A DNA stretch of 64,000 bases from Perilla frutescens (GCA_026008535.1 BRKX01000011.1:49274183-49338182), one strand, 5' to 3'; positions 11,699 to 24,220 are shown, counted from the stretch's first letter. Notes: generated by a model from the sequence alone, not told the origin. Made by a program: numbers and translations.

Positions 11699-12224
11699 TG
11701 TGAGTGATGTCATCATAGTAGTTAAATCAAGGTTTTTAGATATTATGAGATTTATGCATGGGTGCGTGAGAGTGGTGTAGCTGAGCAGATACACTAGATC
11801 ACTCCCATAACTGTCAAAGTCTGTTGGCAGCGGTTTTCATTCAGCAGTTAGAAGTTGTTGACATTAGCTTGGAGCAGTTGGCAACTTGGATCAATTCTAG
11901 CTGTGTTAGATTAGATCTCATATATATTCAGTTGTTTTTGTATTCAGATATGCAAGAGAGAAAAGTTACAGATTGAGTGTTGCTTCTTTCATGTATTCTA
12001 GTGAAAGGAGTGAAATCTCTTGTGTATAGTATAGCCGAGAGAGAGAGAGATACTTGTAATTTGTACAACAAGAAATCAATACAGCTCAAAACTCTTCATA
12101 GTGGATGTAGATCAAGATTGATCGAACCACTCTAATCTGTGTGTTATCTTCATCTATTTTCTTGCAAAATCACTCAAGATCTAGTTGCTTGTTTCTGATT
12201 TTATTTGTGAATCAAAGCTCAACA
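11699..12224 (+). repeat. 3' LTR of the Copia element (526 bp)
   Basis: It starts TGTGAGTGATG at 11699, right after the polypurine tract, and ends CTCAACA at 12224. It is the partner of the copy at 6945-7460. Confidence 0.95.
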
Positions 12225-12716
12225 AAGCCCTTTGCTCATGCAAATACGCAGCTTGGCTAATATCTCTCACAACCCAAATTTAATCTTGATTTTAGACTGA
12301 TTTTAATTTTACCATTCAAAATGATGAGTTTTTGCAATTTGCTGCGCTCCCACATTCTTCATCAAGCAAAAACTTGTTCATATAATAGAAGTTTCACAAG
12401 CAGCACAAACAAATAAAATAAACGGAAAAAAATAGTGGTAGTGTGGGAAAAAGGTACAATTCAGATCACAAATTGCAATTTAAATGGCATCAAACTCTTT
12501 TAACACATTTGAATTGGTGATACAAATCGAGTCCCTAGTTGAACTCTCTAATTCACGCACGATACACACATACATTTATAATTACAGTTTGCTAATTTGT
12601 GCTAAACCTTCTATACCTAAATATATTTAAAACAAAATACATATATGGAAACCAACAAGTAGTTGACTTAATGAATATAGACGAGGCCTTACACAGGAGC
12701 ATCATCACATCACAGA
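12225..12716. other. Spacer between the Copia 3' LTR and the end of the GNAT gene
   Basis: AT-rich, with no coding region seen. On the minus strand it should contain the 3' UTR and polyadenylation site of the GNAT gene. Confidence 0.6.
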
Positions 12717-15700
12717 TTACAATTCCATGGACATTAGTATCTTTTCATCTTCAGACATCGGAGAAGAGGCCGCCTCCTTGACGACCTGCTGGGATTGAAA
12801 AATAAGATACAGAGGATAATTCTCCAACTACAATGGTTGGCTATATCAAACCAACCACGAATATGAAGGTGCTTGAGAAGGTGACAAAACATATTGAAAA
12901 TCACAGTCTTGGTATATTACATGATACAGGCGAAGAAAATGGAAGATTATTGAACTCATGAAATACCTCGACATTTCCTGAGATGACATTATATCTTGCG
13001 GACTTAAAGATCAAGAACTATGCAGGTAGAATACACAAGAAGTATTCTAGTTGAAGCAGAGACATTGATTCATGCATAGTTATCTGAACTTGCATGATTC
13101 ATGAATTAAAATTTTAACTACTACTCTTCCTATCCATAACCTTTACATAAATGAGTATAATCATCAACGTTTTAGAGGATGACGCTGGCCACAGCCATGT
13201 TACCCAAGAAACCAACAGAAGTCGACTAGTTTTATTTAAACATCATATTTGCTCCCTTATCAATTCTTGTTCTTAATTATCACTTCATTGAGATGTATGC
13301 TTCTACAAAGACTCTTTTAATTAATCAGTACTCTATAACAAATAAGATACTAGTAATGAATTAAGACTAGTGAAGAGAAGAGAAGTTTGTCTAGAAGGAA
13401 GAACCGAATATGTCAGTGACTGTCTAGGTATAGTGCAAGATGAAAGAAACATTCAGGGGGAGAAGGAGATTAATAATACCAGTTGCATAAGCAGTGATGT
13501 TAAAATAGCTATGCAATTCCTAAGGTTGGAAAGTGGGTGGGGACAAGTCTACAACTCAAAAGAATGATAATCCAAAAGGTATTCATTTCATAGCTGAGAA
13601 AATGACATCAAACAACAAAATAACAGCTATTAAGGTACAATTTTAGTGTATTCAGAGAGTTTGAGCGACTTACTTCAAAACCAATCTTTTTGTACAAATC
13701 CTGGGCAGGCTTGTTGTCCGCATTGACATGAACAAAAAGCTGTTTCATTCCTGTTCATAAACCAAGACACATGAGAAAGGATACTTAGTTATTCAAAAAA
13801 TCAGAGGGCAAAATATGAGATTTGTGGGGTAAAAGTTAACAATATGGAACAATGATTGTTCAATTCACAATACAAGACCTGCCATTGTGGCTGCATCAGT
13901 AGCCAAGTATAACATGTTTGAAGCAATACCCCGGCGTCGAGCATACTTTGCCACACAAACATTTGCAATATAAGCATATTTACGTGTATCAAAGGGCTCT
14001 TGACTAGCCAAAACACCAGAAAGTTTCTTCGTGTTCTGCAAAGTAAAAATATAAAAATAAAAACTTCTTGTCTGAGCAATGGCCTTCTTTAAATACATAA
14101 AAGTAATCTTGCAAATTTGTTCACTCCACGCTCTAATGAACAAAAAATCCATTTAGGCTACCAACAAAGTGAAATGGGTGTGAAAGCAAAAATATTATTC
14201 ACAAAGTTTATTGAAGTATTGATCCCTGGGACACATGAACAACTTTACAAGAAATTTGAAGCAGCAATGACAGAGATACTTAATAGTTTACGCAGTGCCA
14301 AGATCATTTCCACTTAAGGAAGCTAAATTACACAGAAACCAAAAATGTTAAGTAATCTTTAAATGTGCACCAGTTAACAGACTCAAGATTGTACCCCAGG
14401 CCATGTTTCCCCTTGCCTGAATTGCTTGATGTTTAAATCCAAAGTTCCCACTATACTGTTCAGGACCGTTCTTCTGACATTTTTATCTTCCTTCTTAATC
14501 TGCAAGTGTCAGGGAAGAAAAAAGAATTTAGAGCCTTCCAAGAGAACACTTAAAGAATCACCCCAACATTGAAGATGCTAATCAATGGAACAGGCATGTA
14601 TTCAGTTACAGGCTAAAGTTCATAAAACATTATTTTAATATCCATCATTCTATAGAGGAGATCTATAGTTGCACTGACAATCATTTGCATATACAAATAC
14701 GATATTGAAATACTAAAATTATATGAGCCATGTTTTATACCAAGTAAAGAGGTCCAAACTCAATTTAGATAGGGTATTAATTGATGGGTTAAAGAACCAA
14801 TTGCATTATTTAACTCTAAAACTATAGCAATGTGCGGTAGGAGGAATATTAATAATTGCCAGAATTTGTGTGATCAGAAAATGGAGGAGGGTGGCTACTA
14901 TCACAAAGCGAAGAAATTCCAGTGGAGAGATCACGTGTGTGTAAAAGCTGATGGATCTACACACTCAGAGGCGTAATAAAATAGTCTTGGTGCATTTCTA
15001 AATTTTGCCTTTTTCAATGGAGCAGATTCATTTAATTTTGATGAAATAATAAAGTAACTAGGTCATAAGACATAAAAAATTGTCATCATTAGCTTCGTAC
15101 ATGACAATTAGGCAGTTAGAACTTCATATTGAATATGATCAAAGAGGTCAATTATGCATGTTTTAAAGTGTTTAAACATCAAGAGAATGAATGAGCTTCG
15201 GAGCATTCCAGATTAGATAATATTTCCGAAAATTTCGGCAAATGCATTGCATGAATTAACAGTGTTGTAAAAATCTCTGCCTAGCTCCATATAGCCCTTG
15301 CCTAGGTGGTAGGCGGTCGTTTGCCGCTTCCCCTTTTTTCCTGTATCATCCTCACCTAATCCTACTTAGGCTCTGTCAAACCCTGATTAAGCAACACATA
15401 ACACCTTCCAACATTGTGAATTAAAGTTTATATGGGGAAGTACAAATATTTGAAAAGGTAAATGGAATTGGTTGAAAACCACACGCATTGAATTTACTTA
15501 CTGCAACAAAACAGAAGCAGTTCAATGACTTTCCCTCTTGTCCAAGACATCTTCGCTTCAAAGCATAGAACTCCTGCAAATATTAGAAGAATTAAGTTGA
15601 GAGTATAACAAGGCTAATGACAAATTCATAAGGCTGTATGCAATAAGAGGTTATTGAGCTCATATACAATGAATGCAAATAAACCAGATCTTGAGAAAGA

Positions 15701-18072
15701 GAATCTTTCCACAAACAAGCATATGCCATATAGGCAAGAGAAATATATCATAAAACAACCTGATTAACTTAGAAGCACCCATCTTGATAAATTATACAAA
15801 AATATCAGTGGCAGCTGCACCACATATAAAAAACAACAAAACAGGAATTTTCTCCTAGATGATATAGAATGAGATTATCAATGGTTGATGTCTGAGCAGA
15901 CTGATTGCGCAAAGTATGTTGCTGTTCTATTAATTCTTATCAGCAAAATTAGGAATATTACTAAGTCAATTTCCAAGAGAGCTGCTGTAGGGACAATCAG
16001 CCATACAGAAAAGTTAACACTGTTATGCTGTACGCCCAAGTCAATTTACTCACCTCCTCAGCGTACTTTCTTTTGTAACTATTAACATTCCTGAAAAATT
16101 ACATAATTATCAAGATAAGTAATTAACTCAGTCAAGCCCAAAACCAGAACTTAAAATAAAGACTACAGACCTCATGTAAGACAAGGACTCCCAATGGGCT
16201 TCTGCTCGGAGCCATGCTGCTGTCTGCGATTGTTAGTCAGACATGGAGACAAAAAATCTGATGTTCTTTCAGAAAAAAATATGTGAACCAACGAACATAT
16301 AGTGCATTCTGAGATGTAATAAAATTTATTCATTAGAATGACAAAGAGAGAGCAGAACCAACCCAATATTCTTCATCCAGTACAGCTTTACGAGCAACAA
16401 AATGTCCAAAGTCTCGCCTTTGCATTCCAGTACATTCTTGTTCAGTAAGCTGCAGCCGGTCAAAGGAGAGCTCATGCAGCTTTGACCTCTCATTCTTAGG
16501 AAGAGCCAAGTGTTGTATGTTTTTTTCATTGTTACAGTGAGCTTCTAGATGCTTCCATCGATAGTACCGAGCAGGAAATGGCTCCCTGCAGAGTTTCAGT
16601 TGCCAATGTGGAGATGGAAGTCAGAGTGGAAAGAGACAAATAACGAAGATCCAAAAAGCTACAAGAAAATGTAGATTACAGCAAAACTCAAAAAATGATT
16701 CACTCTAGGTTTTGCCTGGGATTCTTTTTCTGCACTATTTCCAAGATTGTAGATTACACTGACAATTCAACACAAAATCACACAACACGCCCTCCAATCT
16801 CCATAAATGATAATAAAAAAAATACCTAGTAAACAATTTTAAACCAACTGAATTTAATAATCAAATTATCATCTAGACTGTTTAAATCGAAGATCAGTTA
16901 ACTTCAACAATGAGTAAATCTAATTCGATGCAATCTGAAAACAATAATATCATATCGTTACTCATCTATATCTAATTTGGTAAGAATTTTTAATGATGGA
17001 TAAAAGATTCTAAGCTTTAGTTTGTACTCACAGGCAGTAGAAGAAAAGTTAGTTTTCTACAGAAAAGAGGGAAATTTTAATGAAGAACTGGAAAACAGCA
17101 CTGCCTCTTTCAAGATGATCTTGAGAATGATGAAGACAAACTACATAAGGGAGAAATAACTCTAATTTGATGCACGACAAAACACGAAGGAAACAAGCTT
17201 TTATTTTGAATGTTCCATTAAATGGACTTCAAGTTCATATCCAGTCATGGAACTGTATCTACATGACTACATCTTTTGAACAACTTCTAAATTCCTCAAA
17301 CGTCTAAGGTTATCAACACACCCCGTGCCTTTCTTTCTAAATGCATTAGAAACATTCCCACCATTATAAAAGCCATCATTATTTCATTCAAGAAGTAGAA
17401 ATCTGCACAAACTTACTTCCAGTCATCACACCTGCTACAAATCACCAAATATGTCTCAGCAACAGTCCATCAAAAGAAAGGAGCTTATGTCCAATTTAAG
17501 GACATAAGAAAAAGCAATGCATAAATGAATAGCATCAAAGTTTCATGGAAAACAAATATAGAAAGAAAAAAAACATTAGTTTTCAATATCAGACCGTCAT
17601 TTCCTTTCCATAAATTATTTCTCACTTCACTTGTTTTCAAACTAATAATTACAAATAATTGGTTCAACAAGAGACTCTTCTGTTTCTCTTTCCATATTCC
17701 AGTTAAAGAAAAAGATGTTACTCCAAACCACACCCAGAAATGGGGTGGGAGGGGTAGCATTATCTGAACTGAACTCCTCAAAATAAATAGATAAATCTGA
17801 ACTGAAGCCAAATCATATTAGCATTAATATTGACAACAATCACACACACACACAGAGCAAAACCAATCACAGCGAACTCAAAAAACGATTAACTCTTCAA
17901 GATTGTAGATTACACTGACAATTCAACAGAAAATCACACAACACGGCCTCCAATCAAAATACCTAGTAAACGTTGAGACAACAAGCAGAGAATCGTGTTT
18001 GGTTGAGGGAAGCAACGCGAAACGGGTCTCCCGAACTTTAAATTGCGGCAAGAAATCCCCCTTCAGCTCCAT
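12717..18072 (-). CDS. GCN5-related N-acetyltransferase (plastid GNAT type), 9 exons, 300 aa
   Basis: Coding exons, in transcript order: 18072-17963, 16585-16363, 16223-16171, 16090-16054, 15573-15502, 14499-14395, 14035-13879, 13750-13674, 12785-12717 (stop TAA). All introns are GT-AG and frame is kept throughout, giving 300 residues. Exons 7-8 encode the GNAT fold core: YIANVCVAKYARRRGIASNM, with the acetyl-CoA pyrophosphate loop RRRGIA at 233-238, then a NADNKPAQDLYKKIGFE segment typical of the motif B end of the domain. Exon 2 (REPFPARYYRW... to DEEYW) and the TAAWLRAEAHWESL block of exon 3 match the conserved N-terminal part of a plant GNAT group whose Arabidopsis members are plastid acetyltransferases, some with both protein N-terminal and lysine activity. 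The basic N-terminus is compatible with a transit peptide. The start at 18072 is the first ATG in frame. The substrate is unknown. Confidence 0.88.
16675..16835. repeat. Copy of the exon 1/intron 1 junction lying inside GNAT intron 1
   Basis: This segment resembles 17866-17971, which covers the 3' end of exon 1 and its splice donor. Both contain ATTGTAGATTACACTGACAA and end TACCTAGTAAAC. The inner copy has two insertions, about 35 bp and 20 bp. It therefore carries a decoy minus-strand donor (AG|GTATT) about 1.1 kb from the real one. Confidence 0.8.
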
Positions 18073-18444
18073 GTGTTCAGAAAACGACAAAATCCGTATT
18101 TTGCTTTTGGGTTATTAGAAACGCATGATATTCGTCAATTATTGAATTGCGATGCAAAAAACATGGAGTGTGTTTGAATATCTGCGTTGGGTTGAAGCAA
18201 TCGGTAAATTGAAGACAAAAAGTAGGAATTGAGGAGTGAATCGAAGGAAAATTTGGAACTAGTGCACAAAAAGAATCCCAGAAATAGAAAGTATCGAAGG
18301 ATCAGCCGATTGGAAATGGGTCCACTAATTTCAATCAACGACTTTGCGTCTAACCAACCAAGAAACGTGCCCACCATTTCTTCTGCTAAAGTCGCATTCA
18401 CAGACTCCAGCAACAGAGTTTTGTAGCTACTATATCATTAATTC
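18073..18444. other. 5' region of the GNAT gene, left flank of the Copia-2 insertion
   Basis: It should hold the 5' UTR and proximal promoter of the GNAT gene on the minus strand. Short open frames on both strands show no recognisable domain. It ends in AATTC, the target duplication of the next retroelement, which therefore inserted about 370 bp upstream of the GNAT start codon. Confidence 0.55.
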
Positions 18445-18602
18445 TGTTGTAAACTAGAGAGAGGCGAGAGAAAATATGAATTGTGTGTATTCAATATGAG
18501 GACCAAATGCCTCTATTTATAATAGTACAAGAGATAGGGTTTTAGAGTTAGTAACTTGACCATCACTCATATCATATATATCTATTAGATATATTTACAA
18601 CA
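18445..18602 (-). repeat. 3' LTR (minus-strand sense) of the second Copia element
   Basis: 158 bp, TGTTGTAA to TTACAACA. It differs from the partner LTR at 23354-23511 at two sites (GAGAG/GAGGG and TTGACC/TTGGCC). Confidence 0.95.
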
Positions 18603-18724
18603 CTCCCCCTTGAGTGACCAATCTCTAAAACAAATGTTGCCTCATTAAAACATTGCTAGAAAAACCCATTGGGAAAAAATCTAGTCGAAGGAAAAAGAGT
18701 ACAACTGCTCCCCTGATCTTGAGA

Positions 18725-19883
18725 TCATTGTAGATCTTGGAGTCGGCGCATGCCGATCTTGTGTACCAATTTTCTGAATGTTGATGTTGGTAATGCCTTT
18801 GTGAATAAGTCTGCCAAATTGTCACTTAAGTGAATTTGTTGAATGTTGATATCGTCATTCTTTTGGAGATCGTGTGTGTAGAATAACTTAGGAGAAATGT
18901 GCTTTGTCCTATCACCTTTGATGTATCCTTCCTTGAGTTGCGCAATGCAAGCAGCATTGTCTTCATACAAAAAAGTTGGAGTGATCTTTGATGAAGGTAA
19001 TCCGCATGACTCTTGGATGTGACTTGTCATATTTTTCAACCATACACACTCTCAACTTGTTTCATGGATTGCAATGATTTGAGGATGTTGCAGTCAAGGT
19101 TTGCTTCACAGACTTCCATGATATAGCAGTTCCACCACATATGAAAACATAGCCAATTTGTGACTTGGCTTGATGTGGATCGGATAAAAATCCTGCATCC
19201 GAATACCCTATCAGAGAAGAATCGGAATTTTCCAAATAATATAATCCAAGGTCTATGGTACCCTTCAGATAACGTAGAATGTGCTTAACACCATTTCAAT
19301 GTCTCAAAGTGGGTGCAGCGCTATATCTTGCGAGAAGATTTACAGAAAAAGCTATATCTGGTCTAGTTTAATTAGCCAGATAAGTTAATGCTCCAATTGC
19401 ACTTAGATATGGTACTTCAGGACCAAGTATCGTTTCATCATCTTCAATAGGTCGAAATGGATCTTTCTTCGTTTCAAGAGATCTAACGACGATTGGTGAT
19501 GTTAATGGATGTGCATTATCCATGTAAAAGCGTTTTAACACTTTTTCTGTATATGTGGATTGGTGAATAAACGTTCCTCCTCGGACACGTTCAATTTGTA
19601 AACCAAGACAGAATTTTGTCTTTCCCAAATCTTTCATTTCAAATTCTTTCTTCAAATATTCAGCAGTTTTATTGAACTCTTCAGGAGTCCCAATTAAATT
19701 CAAATCATTAACATAAATTGCAATAATTGCAAATCCACTTTCGGTTTTCTTTATGAAAACACAAGGGCAGATATCATCATTTTTGTATCCTTCTTTCAAC
19801 AGATACTCGCTCAATCTATTATACCACGTACGGCCAGACTGTTTCAGCCCATATAATGATTTTTGCAGTTTAATCGAAAACAT
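18725..19883 (-). pseudogene. Copia reverse transcriptase / RNase H remnant
   Basis: On the minus strand, 19883-19368 encodes the reverse transcriptase part from KLQKSLYGLKQSGRTWYN through a catalytic motif reading YVND where YVDD is expected, to PYLSAIGALTYLAN. It continues through TRPDIAFSVNLLARY and an RNase H segment to 18725, ending in LADLFTKALPTS. Lesions: a stop directly after YLAN, a TGA in place of Trp after the RH of the following block, and a small deletion near 19075 that shifts frame before the last part (19039-18725). The upstream half of pol is missing: at about 19885 the frame meets an unrelated LTR-like piece. Confidence 0.92.
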
Positions 19884-19889
19884 GCTTTT

Positions 19890-21000
19890 GGGTTTTGACT
19901 TTAATGCTTAAGGCATTTTATAACACTCCCCCTTGGACATTACAACGTGATGTTCATGCCTCTTTAAAAACCTCGCTGAAAAACCCAATGGAAAAAAATT
20001 AGTCGAGGAAAAGAGTACATGGCATACGATTATATGTGTTGCATTAGTTGCCTCATTAAAAACCTTCACTAAGAAAACCCCGTGGGAAAAACTTAGTAAG
20101 GAAAAAAGAGTACAACCATTGAGCCTTCAGAGCATAATGTAGACTTACAGGGTCTGACCTTCAGGGCCTAATCTTCTAGATTATTTTGAAAATTATCGCT
20201 CCCCCTCAACACTACAATCATTGGAGCGAACTTTAAATTTCACAACTCTTCTAGAGTTTATATGTGGGTAAAAGAAAATAATATGTGTTACGTCAGGTAA
20301 CCTTTAACTCATCCACTATTCATTTGTGCAATACAAATACATTGTCTTTAAATAGACAATAGGGGATAATATCATTCGTCGCGCTACACATAAAAAAAAC
20401 CAGTCTCAAATATGACAATACGAGGATCAGAATATAGTCAATATTTGAATAGTCCACCAATGTTATGCCATTGTTTATTTCAATAAATAATATCTATAAT
20501 TTAAAAATAATGGAGGATATAGTAATTGACATGCTAGTGTCTCATTGTAGAAAAACACTAAATCTTGCTTGCAAGTTATTTATAAATATGGTACTTGGCC
20601 AGGTAATCTTGTAAGATAAAATATTGTAAGGAACTGCTGGTCCTAAAATATCCTCATTATCATCTTTGAGTTTAAATAAATACTCATTCACTTCAAGTGA
20701 TCTAACAATTATTGGTGTGTTAAATGTGTGAAGCTATTCATAGATAGAATCTCCATAAATTTTGAAATAGATTCGTTGGTGTATATATAAAATCACATAA
20801 GGTGATTCTCGATCTGCAAGCCGAGACAATACTTGGTGCTATCCAAGTCTTTTATTTCAAATACTCTGTCTTTAGGCATGAGTTAACTTTTCTCACAATA
20901 AATGTTACGATGTTATACAATAAATTTTAAATCCATCAGGATTTTCATATAAATATTATCGTTCAATGACCCATATAAGTATGTGGTCACAACGTCCATT
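19890..21000 (-). mobile_element. Fragment of a second, older Copia element nested in the first
   Basis: At 19925-19935 a second GGGGGAG polypurine tract (minus strand) is followed by TGTTATAAAATGCC, which looks like the start of a different LTR and joins directly to the reverse transcriptase remnant. Plus-strand segments at about 19955-20010 and 20045-20115 resemble the stretch next to the first element's polypurine tract (18633-18720). Bases 20580-20870 line up in order with the reverse transcriptase segment at 19400-19660 but are much more diverged. This supports a decayed relative whose 3' end was fused to the younger element. Confidence 0.65.
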
Positions 21001-23353
21001 AATTGTATATCCAATGCTAAAATTGCTGTCATTTATTTTATGTAGCGAAACATAATGTTATTGTTAATAGGAGAATATAATTTATGGAATATGGGTCTCT
21101 ACGTAAACCCATAAGCTACAACCTCTTTGTATGTCTCACCACCTTATTAATTTTGTCATTTCTCATTCATAGAAATGCTCATTTGTGTCCTATTGAGACA
21201 ATAATTGTTTCGCGGTTGAGCTTTACGCCTTTACCTCAATTGCTATTTTTCATTTTACATAATCAGAATATCAGAATGCTTCTGGCAATCTGCTTTCATC
21301 GTAAGTTTTGGATCCAAATTATAAAAGCAATTGTGGAGACAATATATGTTGTCGACAACTACGTTATTTATGCTATATATCTCTCTCCCATATTTATAAA
21401 ATATATGGTACCTTTAATATTAAAATTAATCAGATCATTGTCATTTCGCATAATATTTCGATCTGATTGTTCCGCAATCTCAGTATTAAGATTATTTGGT
21501 GCACGTGCAAATATACTGAGATTTTCGTCTTCAAGACGATCCTCTTCAGGAGCTTCTAGGAGTTATTGCATGTCTTTGATTTTTATTTTCCACGGATTTC
21601 AAATACTTTTTCGCTTCTAGCGTCAATGAACTCTTTCGCTTCTGGCGTTGAGTAATTCGAACTCGAATCTATATATGTGGAACTTCCACAGTTTGTAATG
21701 CAAATATATTTAATAATAACTCCATTATGATAACTTTTGACAGTTATGAACTTCTAGTTCATGTAGTGCGTGAAAATATTTAATTCAATGAGAATTTTGC
21801 GGCATTATTTCAGTCATATCTCTCCCTAATGCCGATAAATGATCATAAAATCAACATACCAATAAACTGATCCCCAATTATTGGCTCTAAATAGGTCAAA
21901 TATGATAGAGTATTATTTATTTTTCTTTAATTAAATAAATTCAATATAGGTACGTTTTGGTGGTGATAACAAGAATTCACAGATGGGAAATGTTTCTTTT
22001 GTTATTCACACACTAATATAAAAGGGGAATGGCCCAAACACTCATACCATAATTCCAAACTTTGGGTCTTTAAATTTTTAATATATCGCAACATAAAATT
22101 GTTTGATTAAATAAAGGTATATTACAACCTTGATAACTTTTGAAAACTCAACTGGAGTAATATTCAAATCAAGATAGATATAATATTTAACAAACATTAA
22201 ACTAAAAAAAATGATATTATATCATCAAAATCATCAATTAAGTTGCGCTCAAGTAATCATTGACATCAATATTTAGTCTTATTTGCTGCTGGCAAATTGA
22301 CACAACTGAGTTATGTTTCATAACTTTGAAATTAATAAGTAGTACCATAAAATCCAACTTCTACAACTTCTAGGGGCACTTTATAAGTCATTATTCTCCC
22401 CTCAAAAATGTAATTTTGAGTAATATAAATATTGTAAATAATCGAATTAAATGATCCTTCAGGAATTGTATAATTAAATGTTCCTTCAGGAATTTCGAAG
22501 AAATAATATTTTTTTTTTGAACTTTTGTTTTACTTGGTGATGATAAAAGACTAATAATGATTTTCTCTCTAGGTAAAGAGAGAGTTTAAAATATTTCGCT
22601 AAAAGTGGAGAAAGTAAAGTACAATTCAATACTTATCAAGAAATCTGAATAAGTGCTAACGCATATAGAGCACATATTCTCCAAATAATACCATGATATC
22701 AAAAATCAAAGATCTCCAAGTAAAAACAATATTGATCTAATGTCAATTATATCTTTCACATAAATCTTAATTGTCGATAAATAAATAAACCAAGTTATAG
22801 TTAGGTAGTGCAAGTTATAATCGAATATATAAATATTTTTTCTATATATGCAAAGTCAATTAATATCAACCAAGTTATAGTTAGTTAATTATGACAGAAG
22901 TCGTGATATTTAATCTTGCCCATGAAATTATCATGAAACCATAAGGATTCAATAAATTAAGAATTCACGATATGAGCATAAACATAGAAGATAGAAGTTG
23001 ATTCTTTTTTTTTTCATAAACAATATATATGGACTGCTCAATAACCGAAATTAAAATAACATGAAATAATAGTTTCTTCACGAAAGTATCCTTACTATCA
23101 ACACATCGGCAAAAGAAATAACAATGTGACGGACAATATCAAAACTTCATACAAATTTTAATTACCGATGAAAAATATTTAATTCTTTTGCAATCTCTCA
23201 TTATATTCACAATAATATAAAATATTGATTCACATCAAATTTAATCTCAAAGTTTTGATTTAGAAATTACCTCGTAAGAAAGACAATTCTTTCCTATGAC
23301 ATACCTTCGATATTAATTCAAACTCAATTGGCTAGAGACTCGTGCTGATAACG
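21001..23353. other. Uncharacterised interior of the Copia-2 insertion
   Basis: AT-rich DNA between the decayed reverse transcriptase fragment and the 5' LTR, presumably degenerate retroelement sequence. A 178-codon open frame on the plus strand (21084-21620) runs against the element's sense and has no recognisable domain, so it is not called as a gene. Confidence 0.5.
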
Positions 23354-23511
23354 TGTTGTAAACTAGAGAGAGGCGAGGGAAAATATGAATTGTGTGTATT
23401 CAATATGAGGACCAAATGCCTCTATTTATAATAGTACAAGAGATAGGGTTTTAGAGTTAGTAACTTGGCCATCACTCATATCATATATATCTATTAGATA
23501 TATTTACAACA
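23354..23511 (-). repeat. 5' LTR (minus-strand sense) of the second Copia element
   Basis: 158 bp, partner of 18445-18602. It is followed directly by the AATTC target duplicate. Confidence 0.95.
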
Positions 23512-24043
23512 AATTCCAAATTATTTTGATATTATCATATTCACAAGACATGAAATATAATTCGACTATATTTTGGTCTCCCCTCCTTTTTCTTTTTCTT
23601 TTTTTAATTTGGGTGGATTAGATATCCTTCCTCAATTAAGTTAGTTATATTTTCAAAAAATGAATGGAGATTTGTGGAAAAATATTGATTTCTTGGTTGA
23701 TCATGATAGCATCGAATGAACACTAGCTAGCTTGTTTGATGAAAATTTACAGTCTATCCATATTGTACATATTGTGTGGGTTATATTTAGTAAGATTGAA
23801 ATTTTGTGAGTTTCCTAATTATAATTCATATTATATATTGCTATCTATCAAATCTTGATGTGATACATATTATTAATTTTGAAATTTCCTACTCGATCGC
23901 TTATTGTAATCTCAGAATCATTAAATAAACGAATGATATATATCATACATCTGTACGTACTATACCAAATTAAAAAATGACTTGAATTCAAATTTAATGA
24001 GGCAGATAGAATATTGATCCAAGCTGGGAAACAAAAACATAGC

Positions 24044-24102
<59 letters not shown>

Positions 24103-24220
24103 ATCATATGATCTGTTTTATTGAAATGTAAACAACTCAGTACGTAGTTCCAACTCAAATTAAAATAAAATAAAATGGTGCAATGTATATATAATTAGTA
24201 ATTAGAGATCCTTGAATATT
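23512..24220. other. Spacer with TA and GA microsatellites
   Basis: No gene seen. A TA run (about 24044-24077) passes directly into a GA run (about 24078-24100). The right part should contain the 3' UTR of the first cysteine-rich peptide gene. Confidence 0.6.

Larger units (their letters stand above)
6945..12224 (+). mobile_element. Full-length Copia (Ty1-type) LTR retrotransposon, defective
   Basis: Two direct LTRs (6945-7460 and 11699-12224), each starting TG and ending CA, enclose gag and pol remnants in Copia order: gag, protease, integrase, reverse transcriptase, RNase H. A primer-binding site, TGGCGCCGT at 7464-7472, lies three bases after the 5' LTR; it complements the 3' end expected for plant tRNA-Asp over nine bases. 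A purine-rich tract (AAGGTGGAGA at 11687-11696) precedes the 3' LTR. The LTRs differ by about 15 substitutions and three short indels in roughly 516 bp (near 3%). No 5-bp target duplication is visible: the left flank reads TTATT and the right AAGCC. It sits just downstream of the GNAT gene. Confidence 0.95.
18445..23511 (-). mobile_element. Copia-type retroelement with 158-bp LTRs and TSD AATTC
   Basis: LTRs at 18445-18602 and 23354-23511 begin TGTTGTAA and end TTACAACA, a perfect inverted end. They differ at only two positions. The 5-bp sequence AATTC flanks both sides (18440-18444 and 23512-23516), a clean target duplication. On the minus strand the sequence before the 3' LTR is CTCAAGGGGGAG, a strong polypurine tract, and reverse transcriptase and RNase H fragments read in the same direction. 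After the 5' LTR the minus strand reads CGTTATCAGCACGAG, the likely primer-binding region. Gag, protease and integrase are not recognisable, and the interior contains pieces of a second element, so it is non-autonomous. Confidence 0.93.

Noticed and set aside
15268..15345. GC-richer segment with repeated GCCTAGG-type words in GNAT intron 5
   Set aside because: Looks like a fragment of a dispersed plant repeat, but no ends, partner or target duplication could be found, so no element is called.
21084..21620. 178-codon plus-strand open frame inside the Copia-2 insertion
   Set aside because: Runs antisense to the element, has a composition of chance AT-rich coding (Ile, Leu, Phe, Ser), and no domain. 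Treated as degenerate retroelement DNA.
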